Source of the DNA: Halorubrum sp. GN11_10-6_MGM
GTDB taxonomy: Archaea; Halobacteriota; Halobacteria; Halobacteriales; Haloferacaceae
Assembly: GCF_005435165.1 (NCBI RefSeq)
Contig: NZ_SGUC01000004.1
Span: forward strand, 1-64,000
Direction of reading: 5' to 3'
DNA length: 64,000 nt
Shown: one piece after another, positions 32,971-42,162 of the stretch
Position numbering within the stretch: position 1 is the stretch's first letter
Layout of the letters: each line of letters opens with the position of its first letter
Notes under the pieces: model-generated
Databases searched by the model: none
What the model saw: only the letters and a program-made list of their open reading frames with translations
What the model was told of the DNA's origin: nothing
Program-made: the position numbers and the translations under genes

Positions 32971-33753
32971 TCAGTCCTCTCGCTCCACGCGCGGCTCGGG
33001 GAACAGCTCGCTCTCGTCGCGGTCGCCGATCCACTCCGCCAGCTGGACGAGCTGGTCCGCGGCGGCCTCGAACAGCCGCTCGCTCTTCTCCGGCGTCACG
33101 TCGGTCGGGTCGCCGAACGCGCCGTTCGGCGAGTTGTCGACCGCGTCGTAGAAGGTGCGCGCGCCGTGGACGGTCGTGTCCGCCTCGTTCAGGTCGGGGA
33201 GGCCGCCGTCGCGGGCGTCTTCGAGCCGGTCCTCGCGGACGAGGTCGGGCGCGAGGTGGGTGATCATCGCCGTCTCCTTCGGTCCGGCGTGGGGGCCGTT
33301 GCGCTCGAAGAGGTCGTCGACAAGCTCCGGGATCGACTCGTCCCACATCCACTCGACCGCGTAGGCGACCTCGTCCTCGTGGAGCCGTCGCCCGACCTCG
33401 CGGAGGTGCTGGACGTTGCCGCCGTGGGCGTTCACGAACACCACGCGGTCGATGCCGTGGTACGCGAGGTTCCGCGCGAACGACTCGACGTAGTCGCGGA
33501 ACTCGGGCGGGTCGACCCACATCGTTCCCGGGAACTGCCGGTGATGCGGGCTGACGCCGACGTTGATCGTCGGCGTCCGGAACGCGTCGGAGCGGTCCGC
33601 GGCCGCCGTCGCGAGCCCCTCGGCGATCAGGTGGTCGGTCGCGAGCGGCAGGTGCGGGCCGTGCTGTTCGGTCGAGCCGAGCGGGACGAGCGCGACGGAG
33701 CCGGGAGCGAGCGCGTCGCCCAGCTCCGGCCAGGTGTGGTCCGCGAGGTACAT
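32971..33753 (-). CDS. Creatininase family metal-dependent amidohydrolase
   Basis: A 260-residue protein with the creatininase-family metal ligands: GSTEQHGPHLPLATDH near residues 27-42, VVFVNAHGGNVQHL and the Glu of AGPKETAMITHLAPD. In archaea the family includes ArfB, the formamide hydrolase of the riboflavin/F420 route after GTP cyclohydrolase III. The two pterin genes just upstream on the other strand make a pterin- or flavin-linked role attractive but unproven. It ends 6 bases from the mptE stop (convergent). ATG at 33753 is the only good start. Confidence 0.85.
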   Translation of the reverse strand: MYLADHTWPELGDALAPGSVALVPLGSTEQHGPHLPLATDHLIAEGLATAAADRSDAFRTPTINVGVSPHHRQFPGTMWVDPPEFRDYVESFARNLAYHGIDRVVFVNAHGGNVQHLREVGRRLHEDEVAYAVEWMWDESIPELVDDLFERNGPHAGPKETAMITHLAPDLVREDRLEDARDGGLPDLNEADTTVHGARTFYDAVDNSPNGAFGDPTDVTPEKSERLFEAAADQLVQLAEWIGDRDESELFPEPRVERED

Positions 33754-33895
33754 ACGCTCGCCTCGCGCGCGACACGTATCAACCCCGGCGTCGCGGTCCG
33801 GTTCGCCGCAACCGAGACCGCGGGGATTCCGCGGCGGGCCGCCGCCTCGGCCCGTGTCGACACCCTTTTTGTGTCCTCCGGCCGAAACGGCGTCC

Positions 33896-34303
33896 ATGTT
33901 CGGAGGCGGCGGCATGAATCCGCGGAAGATGAAACAGATGATGAAACAGATGGGGATCGACGTCGAGGAGCTCGACGCCGAGCGGGTCGTCATCGAGACG
34001 GCCGACGGCGACGACCTCGTCTTCGACGGCGCGCAGGTCACCAAGATGGACGCCCAAGGCCAAGAGACCTACCAGATCGTCGGCTCGCCCGACGCGGTGG
34101 CCGACGCGGGAGCGGGCGGCGCGACCGCGGTCGAGGGCGCCGACGATCCGGCGCTCGACGACGCGGACGACGGGGACGACGAGATCCCCGAAGAGGACGT
34201 GAAGCTGGTCGCCCAGCAGGCCGGCGTCTCGAAGGATGCGGCCCGCGAGGCGCTGGAGGCGGCCAACGGCGAGCCCGCGCGAGCGATCTCCGACCTGCAG
34301 TGA
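33896..34303 (+). CDS. nac: Nascent polypeptide-associated complex protein
   Basis: A 135-residue archaeal NAC alpha-type protein, a homodimer that shields new chains at the ribosome exit. MFGGGGMNPRKMKQMMKQMG is the typical start, a NAC beta-barrel follows (residues 20-65: IETADGDDLVFDGAQVTKM, ETYQIVG), then an acidic linker, and a C-terminal UBA domain (EDVKLVAQQAGVSKDAAREA) at about residues 95-135. Its stop overlaps the GTG of trmI by 4 bases, a link seen widely in haloarchaea. TTTTTGTG upstream is a plausible TATA element. Confidence 0.95.
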   Translation: MFGGGGMNPRKMKQMMKQMGIDVEELDAERVVIETADGDDLVFDGAQVTKMDAQGQETYQIVGSPDAVADAGAGGATAVEGADDPALDDADDGDDEIPEEDVKLVAQQAGVSKDAAREALEAANGEPARAISDLQ

Positions 34304-35040
34304 CGGACGCCGCGTACCTGCTCGTCCACGACGACCGCGAGTACCTGCTGGAGCCGGGCGAGGAGTTCGGCACCGACCTCGGCGTGATCGAGGTCCCCGA
34401 GGACGTCGCGGCCGGCGACGAGGTCGAGACCCACCTCGGCACCGTCTTCGAGGTCCGCGCGCTCCGCGGCCCGGACCTGTTCAACCACCTCGAACGCACC
34501 GGCGCCCCGATGATGCCCCGGGACGTGGGGCTCGTCATGGGCCACACCGGCGCGTCCGGCGGCGACCGCGTCCTCGACGCCGGCACCGGCACCGGCATCC
34601 TCGCGGCCTACCTCGGCCGCGCCGGAGCGGACGTGACCACCTACGAGGTCGACCCCGAGTTCGCCGACGTCGCCCGCGAGAACATGGTGACCGCGGGCGT
34701 CGCCGACCGCGTCGAGGTCCGCACCGGCGACCTCACCGACGAGCTGGACGCGCTGGCCGACGAGGAGCCGTTCGACGCCCTCACGCTCGACACCGGCGAC
34801 GCCCCCGCCGTCGTCGAGCGCGCGGACGACCTGCTCGCGTCCGGCGGTCGCCTCGCCGTCTACTCCCCCTTCGTCGAGGGCACCCGCGAGGCGGCGCTCG
34901 CGGCCCGCGACGCCGGGTTCGACGAGGTCGAAACCCTCGAAACGATCCAGCGCGAGATGGACTTCTCCGACCGCGGCTCGCGCCCCTCCACCGCCGGCGT
35001 CGGCCACACGGGATACCTCGTGTTCGGCCGCGCGCCCTGA
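34300..35040 (+). CDS. trmI: tRNA (adenine-N1)-methyltransferase TrmI
   Basis: A 246-residue class I SAM methyltransferase that makes m1A at positions 57/58 in tRNA. A small N-terminal beta domain (YLLVHDDREYLLEPGEEF) precedes the Rossmann fold with VLDAGTGTGILAAYLGRAGA (motif I), VTTYEVDPEFADVARENM and the catalytic-side ALTLDTGDAP. The GTG start at 34300 lies inside the nac stop (GTGA), which fixes it. Co-translation with NAC links tRNA maturation with ribosome function. Confidence 0.93.
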   Translation: MTDAAYLLVHDDREYLLEPGEEFGTDLGVIEVPEDVAAGDEVETHLGTVFEVRALRGPDLFNHLERTGAPMMPRDVGLVMGHTGASGGDRVLDAGTGTGILAAYLGRAGADVTTYEVDPEFADVARENMVTAGVADRVEVRTGDLTDELDALADEEPFDALTLDTGDAPAVVERADDLLASGGRLAVYSPFVEGTREAALAARDAGFDEVETLETIQREMDFSDRGSRPSTAGVGHTGYLVFGRAP

Positions 35041-35082
35041 GTCGGCGCAACGCTCTTTCCGCTCGCCGCGGTCATCGACCGT

Positions 35083-36138
35083 ATGCCCGCGGACGACGCC
35101 GACACCGAGGCCGACTCGGAGCCCGCGAGCGACGAGTTCGACCCGGCAAGCCATCCCGGCGACCTCGCGAGCGACGGCGGCGACGGTGCGCGGGAGGTCT
35201 CCGACGCGCTCCCCCGGTCCGACGACCAGCTCGCCGAGGCGGTCGAGACCGCGCTGTCGGGGCGGTCCGAGGTCGTCGCGGTCGGCGTTCCGATCCGGCT
35301 GCTCCCGGCGGTGCTGGCGGCCCGGGTGCGCTCGTCGGGCGCGCCGTGGCGGATCGCGTGTCGTCCCGGCGTCGTCGACGCGCTCTCCCGGGCCCTCGTC
35401 CTCGGCACCGCGGTCGCGGAGGCGGTCGAGCGCGACGAACTCCGGGTCCGGACCGGCGAGCCGTTCGGGCACGGGACGGGGGGAACGCTGTTCGCGAGTC
35501 ACGACCGCGCCGACGTCGTCGTCGGTCCCCGCGGGGAGCGGTCGCTCGCGACGACCGCGGTCGACTCCGATACGGGTACCGACTCGTGTGCCGAGGCCGT
35601 CGCGGGCGCTCACGCGGCCGCCGCGGCGCGCTTCGACGCCGCGACGGTCGACCCCGTCGGGATGCCCTCGCGGAGACGGTTGCTCGCGGCCGCGCGGGCG
35701 ACGCTCGACGACCGCTTCGCCGACGACCTCGCGACCGTGCTAGCGTCGCTCCCGCCCGGCGAGTTCGGCCGCACGACCGAGCCGTCGGACCGGACGCTCC
35801 TCGTCGCGCTCGCGGCCCGGCACGACCACCTCTTCCGCGACCTCCGGACGTGGGTCGGCGTCGACGGCGTCGGGATCGCCCCGGGACAGGAGTTCACGGG
35901 CGACCGGCAGGCGCTCGTCAATCGGGAGCTCATCGAGTCGATCAAGGTACCGATGGGTCCGGGACGACCGATGCTCCGGCTCCGCGCGGTCGACGACGGG
36001 CTGCTCCGCGCCCGGGCCGAGGAGGTGCCGAGCGTCCTCCGGGGGCGGTTCGAGCTGCCGACCGACGCGGACGGCCGGGTCCGGAACGACGCCGCCCGCG
36101 GCGAGCGGCGGCCGGTCTGGGAGCGGCGGCGGTTGTGA
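35083..36138 (+). CDS. TbsP-like (DUF5821-type) winged-helix regulator, probable
   Basis: A 351-residue acidic protein. Residues 50-180 form an alpha/beta domain (VVAVGVPIRLLPAVLAARVR ... WRIACRPGVVDALSRALVLG). Residues 235-325 look like a winged helix (RTLLVALAARHDHLFRDLRTW ... VNRELIESIKVPMGPGRPMLRL). The same two-domain plan is found in the haloarchaeal DUF5821 family, to which I believe the transcription factor TbsP belongs; that link comes from memory. A regulatory role fits, but targets are unknown. The N-terminal 45 residues are disordered and acidic. Confidence 0.6.
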   Translation: MPADDADTEADSEPASDEFDPASHPGDLASDGGDGAREVSDALPRSDDQLAEAVETALSGRSEVVAVGVPIRLLPAVLAARVRSSGAPWRIACRPGVVDALSRALVLGTAVAEAVERDELRVRTGEPFGHGTGGTLFASHDRADVVVGPRGERSLATTAVDSDTGTDSCAEAVAGAHAAAAARFDAATVDPVGMPSRRRLLAAARATLDDRFADDLATVLASLPPGEFGRTTEPSDRTLLVALAARHDHLFRDLRTWVGVDGVGIAPGQEFTGDRQALVNRELIESIKVPMGPGRPMLRLRAVDDGLLRARAEEVPSVLRGRFELPTDADGRVRNDAARGERRPVWERRRL

Positions 36139-36205
36139 GTCCGGGGACGCGACGCGGCGCCCCGACGTGACAAGAACTAACTCTCGGCGGCGCCCCCGGA
36201 ACTGT

Positions 36206-37327
36206 ATGACGACGTTCTCCGACAGGGTCGAGCGGATCTCGATAAGCGGGATCCGCGAGGTGTTCGAGGCGGCCGGCGACGACGCGATCAACCTCGGGCT
36301 CGGCCAGCCCGACTTCCCGACGCCGGACCGCGCCCGGCGGGCCGCGGTCGACGCCATCGAGTCCGGGAAGGCGGACGCCTACACCGAGAACAAGGGCACC
36401 CGGTCGCTGCGCGAGGCGATCGCCGAGAAGCACCGCGCCGACCAGGGGATCGACCTCGACCCCGGAAACGTCATCGCGACCGCCGGCGGCAGCGAGGCGC
36501 TCCACGTCGCGCTGGAGGCGCACGTCGACGCCGGCGACGAGGTGTTGATCCCGGACCCCGGCTTCGTCTCCTACGACGCCCTGACGAAACTGACCGGCGG
36601 CGAGCCCGTCCCGGTCCCGCTGCGCGACGACCTCACGATCGACCCCGCCGCGATCGAGGCCGCGATCACCGACGACACCGCGGCGTTCGTCGTCAACTCC
36701 CCCGGCAACCCCACCGGCGCCGTCTCCGCCGAGGAGGACGTGCGCGAGTTCGCGCGCATTGCCGACGAGCACGACGTGCTCTGTATCTCCGACGAGGTGT
36801 ACGAGTACACCGTCTTCGACGGCGAGCACTACTCGCCGATCGAGTTCGCCGAGACGGACAACGTCGTGGTCGTCAACTCCGCCTCGAAGCTGTTCTCGAT
36901 GACCGGCTGGCGGCTCGGCTGGGTGTACGGCGCGGGGGAGCGCGTCGAGCGCATGCTCCGCGTCCACCAGTACGCGCAGGCGTGCGCCTCGGCGCCGGCG
37001 CAGTACGCCGCGGAGGCGGCCCTCCGAGGTGATCGCGACGTGGTCGACGAGATGACCGACTCCTTCGAGCGGCGGCGAGACATCGTCTTAGAGGGGCTCG
37101 CGGAGATCGGCATCGACTGCCCGACGCCGCAGGGCGCCTTCTACGCGATGCCGCGCGTTCCGGACGGGTTCGTCGACGAGTGTCTGGACCGCGGGGTGGT
37201 CGTCGTCCCCGGCGAGGCGTTCGGCGAGGGCGGCGCCGGCCACGCGCGCATCTCGTACGCGACCGACGAGGAAGAGCTCCGCGAGGCGCTCGACGTGATG
37301 GGCGAGGCGTACGCGGCGGTTCGCTGA
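36206..37327 (+). CDS. Class I/II PLP-dependent aminotransferase
   Basis: A 373-residue fold-type I aminotransferase of the aspartate-aminotransferase subgroup. INLGLGQPDFPTP (substrate), YTENKGTRSLREAIAEK, NSPGNPTGAV, ISDEVYEYTVFDG and NSASKLFSMTGWRLGW (PLP lysine) are all in order, and the arginine that binds the substrate carboxylate is in HARISYA near the C-terminus. Likely donors are aromatic amino acids or aspartate; the sequence alone does not decide. ATG at 36206 lies 67 bases after the regulator stop. Confidence 0.93.
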   Translation: MTTFSDRVERISISGIREVFEAAGDDAINLGLGQPDFPTPDRARRAAVDAIESGKADAYTENKGTRSLREAIAEKHRADQGIDLDPGNVIATAGGSEALHVALEAHVDAGDEVLIPDPGFVSYDALTKLTGGEPVPVPLRDDLTIDPAAIEAAITDDTAAFVVNSPGNPTGAVSAEEDVREFARIADEHDVLCISDEVYEYTVFDGEHYSPIEFAETDNVVVVNSASKLFSMTGWRLGWVYGAGERVERMLRVHQYAQACASAPAQYAAEAALRGDRDVVDEMTDSFERRRDIVLEGLAEIGIDCPTPQGAFYAMPRVPDGFVDECLDRGVVVVPGEAFGEGGAGHARISYATDEEELREALDVMGEAYAAVR

Positions 37328-37351
37328 GGCGGGTTCGACGGCCTCGCCCGG

Positions 37352-38389
37352 TCAGTCGTCGGACGCCTCCGATAACCGGAGGTAGCGCTCGTAGTACGCC
37401 TCGCCGTACCGAATCATCTCCTCGCTGTCCACACCGAGGCCGCCGTCCTTGCGAATGTTGCCGTCGATGAAGTGTCGCGCGTCGATCGCCCGCAGCAGTT
37501 CGACGTAGGCGTCGGAGTACGGGTGCGTCTCGCTGTACTCCTCGGCGGCCGCCCGCTCGACGATCCGCCTCGCCTCCGGCGAGAGGTCGTCCGGCGCGAC
37601 TCTCGGGCCGACGAGCCTCGCTCGGAGGATAGCCTCCATTCGGTCGGGACTCCCGGCGACCGCCTCGGCGGTCGGTCGGTAGACGGCCTCGTGGAACCGC
37701 TCGTGCTCGATATCAACCCGATACGTGGTGTCTCGGAAGACGACGCGGTCGGGACCGTCGCCGGCGAGCAGCGCGCTGTCGTCGCGGGCCGAGGGGGACC
37801 GGTACGCGTACCCGCCGCGCTCGACCAGCCCGACCGGGTACCCGCCCACGTTCCCGCGGGCCCGCGCGGCGAAGTGCGCGATCCGGACCGCGCGCCGGTC
37901 GGCCTCGGGAAGGTCCCCGTCTTCGCCGGCGTCGACCGCCGAACCGCCGTCGCCGTCGGCGGTCGAATCGCCGTCGTCGGTCGAATCGTCGCCGCCGTCG
38001 ACCGCGAACAGCCGGAGGACCGGGTAGGTCTCGGCGACCTCGTCGACGACCACGGAGCCGAGCTCGTAGTACGTCTCGCCGTCGAGGACGTACGTCGGGT
38101 CGTCCGCGCTCGCGAAGAACGGCTCCCGGCCCCGGATCGTGTACCGTTCGTCGGCGAGGGCGGCGTCGAGCGCCGCCTCGTCCCACCGCTCCGGCGGGTC
38201 GTCGCGATCGCGAACGTAGCGGTCGCGCAGGGATCCGTCGACCCGCGAGAGCGAGAGCCGGAGCGCCGATCCGTCGCCGCCGCTCGGTTCGCCGCCGTCG
38301 CCGGTCCCGAGACACCCCGCGACGGCGCCGAGGCCGCCCGCGACCGCACCGGCGAGGAAGCGTCGCCGAGAAGAGACGAGTCCGTCCAT
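37352..38389 (-). CDS. Hypothetical Tat-type lipoprotein
   Basis: A 345-residue exported protein. The start MDGLVSSRRRFLAGAVAGGL with lipobox VAGC near residue 26 gives a Tat lipoprotein signal. The mature part has an acidic Asp/Gly insertion (about residues 125-155) and aromatic-rich blocks (PTYVLDGETYYELG, YRVDIEHERFHEAVYRPT, EEYSETHPYSDAYVELLRAI). I recognise no family. It would be anchored outside the membrane. It is convergent with the aminotransferase and divergent from the S-adenosylmethionine synthetase gene. Confidence 0.8.
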   Translation of the reverse strand: MDGLVSSRRRFLAGAVAGGLGAVAGCLGTGDGGEPSGGDGSALRLSLSRVDGSLRDRYVRDRDDPPERWDEAALDAALADERYTIRGREPFFASADDPTYVLDGETYYELGSVVVDEVAETYPVLRLFAVDGGDDSTDDGDSTADGDGGSAVDAGEDGDLPEADRRAVRIAHFAARARGNVGGYPVGLVERGGYAYRSPSARDDSALLAGDGPDRVVFRDTTYRVDIEHERFHEAVYRPTAEAVAGSPDRMEAILRARLVGPRVAPDDLSPEARRIVERAAAEEYSETHPYSDAYVELLRAIDARHFIDGNIRKDGGLGVDSEEMIRYGEAYYERYLRLSEASDD

Positions 38390-38560
38390 GGAGACCGTAC
38401 CGAAGGACGACTGAAAGACGTTGCCGAAACGCAAACGATCGCTTGTGCGACGCGCCGGTCGAAACGAACGACCCGAGGATCTACCGATAACTGGTGGTAA
38501 TTCACCGTCGTCAGAGAGTTTCCGCAAGTTATACTGCCGGTGGCGGAGTACCGTCTCGTA

Positions 38561-39763
38561 ATGGACCGGAACATACAGGTCAGCCGGCTCGACCGGCAGG
38601 CGGTCGAGGACCAGGAGGTCGAAATCGTCGAGCGAAAGGGGATCGGTCACCCCGATTCGATCTGCGACGGAGTCGCGGAGTCGGTCTCGCGGGCGCTCTC
38701 GCAGCTCTACTTGGACCGCGTCGGCAAGGTGCTCCACTACAACACCGACGAGACGCAGCTGGTCGCCGGCCGCGCGGCCCCCGCGTTCGGCGGCGGCGAG
38801 GTCGTCGAGCCCATCTACATCCTCGTCGTCGGCCGCGCCACGAAGGAGTACGACGGACAGCAGCTCCCGGTCGACTCGACCGCGCTCGCGGCCGCCCGGG
38901 ACTACCTCTCCGAGGCGATCCCGGAGCTGGAGTACGGCACCGACGTCGTCGTCAACGTCAAGCTCGGCGAGGGCTCGGGCGACCTCCAAGACGTCTTCGG
39001 CGAGGAAACCCAGGAGGTCCCGATGGCCAACGACACCTCCTTCGGCGTCGGCCACGCCCCGCTCACCGAGACGGAGACCATCGTCCGCGAGGCCGAGCGC
39101 GCGCTCAACACGACCTACCACGACGACAACCCCGAGCTCGGCCCCGACGTGAAGATCATGGGCAAACGCGAGGGCGACCAGATCGACATCACGGTCGCCG
39201 CCGCGATGGTCGACGCGCACGTCGACGGCCTCGACGAGTACGACGACGCGGTCGCGTCCGTCCGCGAGTACGTCGATGACCTCGCCCGCGAGTACACCGA
39301 CCGCGAAGTCACCGTCGACGTCAACACCGCCGACGACTACGACGAGGGCTCCGTCTACCTCACCGTCACCGGCACCTCCGCCGAGCAGGGCGACGACGGC
39401 TCCGTCGGGCGCGGCAACCGCGCGAACGGGCTCATCACGCCGAACCGCCCGATGTCGATGGAGGCGACCTCCGGGAAGAACCCCGTCAACCACATCGGGA
39501 AGATCTACAACCTGCTCTCCACCCGGGTCGCCGAGTCCGTCACGGACGAGGTCGACGGAATCCGCGACCTCCAGATCCGGCTGCTCTCGCAGATCGGCCG
39601 CCCGATCGACGAGCCCCACGTCGCCGACGCGCAGATCGTCACCGAAGGGGACGTGACGCTGGCCGACATCGAGGCGGACGTCATCGACATCGTCGACCGC
39701 GAACTGGCCGACGTGACCGACGTAACTCGCAGCGTCATCGAGGGCGACGTCTCGACGTTCTGA
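38561..39763 (+). CDS. mat: Archaeal S-adenosylmethionine synthetase
   Basis: A 400-residue archaeal-type MAT, which makes S-adenosylmethionine from ATP and methionine. It shows [17 protein letters not shown] (the His and Asp of the ATP site), [65 protein letters not shown] and [13 protein letters not shown]. Archaeal MAT is only distantly like bacterial MetK and all these blocks fit the archaeal type. A TTATAC box lies about 30 bases before the ATG. It supplies the methyltransferases in the region, but no operon link exists. Confidence 0.96.
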   Translation: MDRNIQVSRLDRQAVEDQEVEIVERKGIGHPDSICDGVAESVSRALSQLYLDRVGKVLHYNTDETQLVAGRAAPAFGGGEVVEPIYILVVGRATKEYDGQQLPVDSTALAAARDYLSEAIPELEYGTDVVVNVKLGEGSGDLQDVFGEETQEVPMANDTSFGVGHAPLTETETIVREAERALNTTYHDDNPELGPDVKIMGKREGDQIDITVAAAMVDAHVDGLDEYDDAVASVREYVDDLAREYTDREVTVDVNTADDYDEGSVYLTVTGTSAEQGDDGSVGRGNRANGLITPNRPMSMEATSGKNPVNHIGKIYNLLSTRVAESVTDEVDGIRDLQIRLLSQIGRPIDEPHVADAQIVTEGDVTLADIEADVIDIVDRELADVTDVTRSVIEGDVSTF

Positions 39764-39796
39764 GCGGCGGCGACCGAGTACCGGCCCGCTCGACTC

Positions 39797-39848
39797 CAAC
39801 GGATTTGCGCCGCCGGCCGACCGCAACGGATTTGCGCCGCCCGGTCCG
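39797..39848. repeat. 27-bp tandem duplication over a promoter
   Basis: CAACGGATTTGCGCCGCC occurs at 39797-39814 and again at 39824-39841, inside a 27-bp repeat that degenerates at its end. The second copy places GATTTGCG about 25-30 bases before the ATG at 39859, where the TATA element of a leaderless gene would be, so the core promoter seems doubled, as at 7725. Confidence 0.75.
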
Positions 39849-39858
39849 AGGTGCGCGC

Positions 39859-40311
39859 ATGACGCGGGTGTGTCTCCTCGGCGACCCCGACGTGGAGCTC
39901 TCCTACGAGCTGCTCTCCCGCGAGACGGCTCGCGACGCGCTCGCCACGTACGAGATCGAAGAGCCGTTCGAGAACAGCGTCGCCGTCGACACCGTGAGCC
40001 TCGGCGCCGCGGTCTCCCTCCTCAACGACCTCGACTGGTACCTCGTTCGCTTCGTCGAGGAGGCCTTGGTACTGGAGCCGTCCGTCGCGGCCGACGAGTG
40101 GCTCTCGCGGGACCTCGCCCGCGAGGTCCGCGACGGCGACGTGCCGCCCGAGGAGACCGACCAACGTTTGAAGCTGTTCGGCCTCGTCGACGGCCGCCCG
40201 GTCGAACCCCTCTTCGTCCGGCGGCGACAGGGCGAGACGCCCGAGTACGACCTCCGCGACGTCGAGGAGACCGTCACCGTCCGCGTGAGCGAGTCCGAGT
40301 TCTCGGGATAG
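39859..40311 (+). CDS. Conserved haloarchaeal protein (DUF5804 type)
   Basis: A 150-residue acidic cytoplasmic protein starting MTRVCLLGDPDVELSYELLS, with blocks AVSLLNDLDWYLVRFVEEAL and KLFGLVDGRPVEPLFVRRR. This agrees with the DUF5804 family limited to haloarchaea. No catalytic motif or membrane helix is visible and the role is unknown. The gene seems to be leaderless with a doubled promoter segment. It is convergent with the next gene. Confidence 0.75.
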   Translation: MTRVCLLGDPDVELSYELLSRETARDALATYEIEEPFENSVAVDTVSLGAAVSLLNDLDWYLVRFVEEALVLEPSVAADEWLSRDLAREVRDGDVPPEETDQRLKLFGLVDGRPVEPLFVRRRQGETPEYDLRDVEETVTVRVSESEFSG

Positions 40312-40335
40312 AGAGCCGACCGCCGCTCTCGCCCC

Positions 40336-40881
40336 TCACTCGTCGACTTCGGCGAGGATCCGCGTCCGAACCGGCTCGACGTCGACCGGCGCCCACGCCT
40401 CCACGTCGTAGGTCACGTCCGCGAGCGTCTCCAGCCGTTCGGTGTCCCCCTCGCCTATCGCCGCGACCGCCTCCTCGCGCAGTCGGCCGAGGACCGCGTC
40501 CGCGAGCGCCTCGCGGTCGACCCCCCGGTCCGGGACGTCGAGGATGTGCGGGAGGTCCGCGGCGCCCTCGGGAAGGGTCGGGAACGCGGCGGGACCGACG
40601 GCGAGGGCGGTCCGCTCGTCGGCCGCCTCGGTCTCTCCGTCGGGGACGTCGTCCGCCCCCTCCCCGGAGAGCGCCCCGGCCGGCGCGGGCACGAGCGCGT
40701 ACTCGGCGACCGCGAGGTCGATGGCGGCGTCGATGGCCGCCTCGTCGACCTCGGCCCGTCGCTTGAACGCCAGCTCCGAGAGCGCGTTCGAGAGCTCCGC
40801 GCGCGTGAGCCACCCGAACAGGTCGACGACGCCCGCGAGGTCGTCGCGCGCGGCGACGCTCGGCCTGTTTCCGTCACCCAT
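40336..40881 (-). CDS. Conserved haloarchaeal protein, helical, possible wHTH
   Basis: A 181-residue acidic protein. The N-terminal part (LAGVVDLFGWLTRAELSNAL...EVDEAAIDAAIDLAVAEYALV) looks like a small helical, perhaps winged-helix, domain, and the rest is helical with repeated acidic stretches (GRLREEAVAAIGEGDTERLETLADV). I know no function for it. The ATG at 40881 lies 2 bases past the stop of the glycosyltransferase gene, so the pair is almost surely one operon and the protein may serve the same pathway. Confidence 0.75.
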   Translation of the reverse strand: MGDGNRPSVAARDDLAGVVDLFGWLTRAELSNALSELAFKRRAEVDEAAIDAAIDLAVAEYALVPAPAGALSGEGADDVPDGETEAADERTALAVGPAAFPTLPEGAADLPHILDVPDRGVDREALADAVLGRLREEAVAAIGEGDTERLETLADVTYDVEAWAPVDVEPVRTRILAEVDE

Positions 40882-40883
40882 CG

Positions 40884-42068
40884 TCAGTCCTCCCCCGGCG
40901 CGGGCTCCGCCTGTCCGCTGTCCGTTCCCGAGCCGCCGACGATATCGACGCCGCCGGTCGCCTCCTCGTCCCTGACGGCGTCGAGATCCGCGCGCGCGGC
41001 CTCGCGGACCTCGTCGGGATCGACCGGGGCGCGCTCCCACGCCGGGAGCCGGGTGTCGGGACCGGGCTCGGAGAGCGCCTCGGCGTAGGTCGCCACCTGC
41101 GAGCGCTCGTCGGCGGCGTCGTACGAGAGCCCGTTGAACGCGGCGTCGGTCGCGTAGCCGTCGATCAGCGCCTCGGCGGCCTCGCGGTAGCGCTCGGTGA
41201 GGCCGTCGTAGTCGACGTCGACGCCCGCGTCCTCGACCGCGCGCAGCGTCGCCGCGCCGACCGCCCGGCTCATGTCCGCGAGGCCGGTCGGCCCCTCGAC
41301 GGAGCGGTGGTCGTGTTCGTAGCGGCCGAGGTCGACCTGCGCGCTGTCCGCGAAGCCCGCGTGCCCGAACGCCTCGCCGAGCGTCCCGACCTCCAGCCCC
41401 CAGCCGCGCTGGACGCGGAGCCGGGAGACGAGGTCGCTCGTCGCCGCGAACTCGCCGGCGAGCGCGTAGCGGAACGCCGAGAGGTACGCGAGGACGTCCG
41501 GCTCGCGGCCGGGCGCGGCGTCCGACAGCGCGCGGACGAGCGGCCGGAAGAACAGCCGGAACAGCCGCCCGTACAGCGATCCGTCCTCGACGCGGGCGTA
41601 GTACCCCTTCGAGAACGCGTACCCCTGCCCCAACGGGAACAGCAGCCGGTTCACGAACGCGGGCGAGTACGTCTTCGTGTCGGCGTCGTGGACGACGACG
41701 AACTCCTCGTCGAGCGCGCGACCCAGCGCGAGCCACACGTCGCGGCCCTTGCCGCGCTCGCCGTCGAGCCCCCGCGCCTCCAGCAGCGACGCGAGCCGGG
41801 TGCCGTCGCACCACAGCGTCTCGACGTCGAGGTCGAACCCGTCGAGCCAGTCCGCGAACGGCCCGGCCCGGTCGGCCGACGCCCGCAGCGGGACGATCAC
41901 TCTGGCCGGGTCGACGGTCTCCAGCGTCGAGAGCACGCGTTCGGCGGCGAGCGTCCCGTACTCGCGCTCGGTCATCGGCACGACCACCGCCGCGCGGTCC
42001 GTCGGCGCCGCCGGCCGGTGGTCGGTCAACGCGTGGAGGGTCGTCACGCGCTCCTGAACGTACTCCAT
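40884..42068 (-). CDS. GT81-like glycosyltransferase (glucosyl-3-phosphoglycerate synthase type)
   Basis: A 394-residue GT-A fold transferase. PTDRAAVVVPMTEREY begins the nucleotide-sugar domain, FVVVHDADTKTYSP carries the DxD metal site near residue 127, and AFSKGYYARVEDGSLYGRLFRLFFRPLV plus RVQRGWGLEVGTLGEAFG form the acceptor half. This agrees with the glucosyl-3-phosphoglycerate synthase group, which makes an osmolyte or glycolipid precursor. Two substitutions in the acceptor part could change substrate. The C-terminal 60 residues are a halophile tail. The gene seems to be first in the two-gene operon. Confidence 0.82.
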   Translation of the reverse strand: MEYVQERVTTLHALTDHRPAAPTDRAAVVVPMTEREYGTLAAERVLSTLETVDPARVIVPLRASADRAGPFADWLDGFDLDVETLWCDGTRLASLLEARGLDGERGKGRDVWLALGRALDEEFVVVHDADTKTYSPAFVNRLLFPLGQGYAFSKGYYARVEDGSLYGRLFRLFFRPLVRALSDAAPGREPDVLAYLSAFRYALAGEFAATSDLVSRLRVQRGWGLEVGTLGEAFGHAGFADSAQVDLGRYEHDHRSVEGPTGLADMSRAVGAATLRAVEDAGVDVDYDGLTERYREAAEALIDGYATDAAFNGLSYDAADERSQVATYAEALSEPGPDTRLPAWERAPVDPDEVREAARADLDAVRDEEATGGVDIVGGSGTDSGQAEPAPGED

Positions 42069-42162
42069 TTACCGATCACACGGGAGCGACGCCCAAAACA
42101 GGTGCGGTACCACCAACCGGACCGGCCCCCGGTCGCGGGAGCGACCGGCCGTCCGGGACGGC

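Noticed and set aside
38494-39279. Arg-rich + strand frame over the S-adenosylmethionine synthetase gene
   Set aside because: Shadow of mat in another frame; the correct frame has all archaeal MAT motifs.
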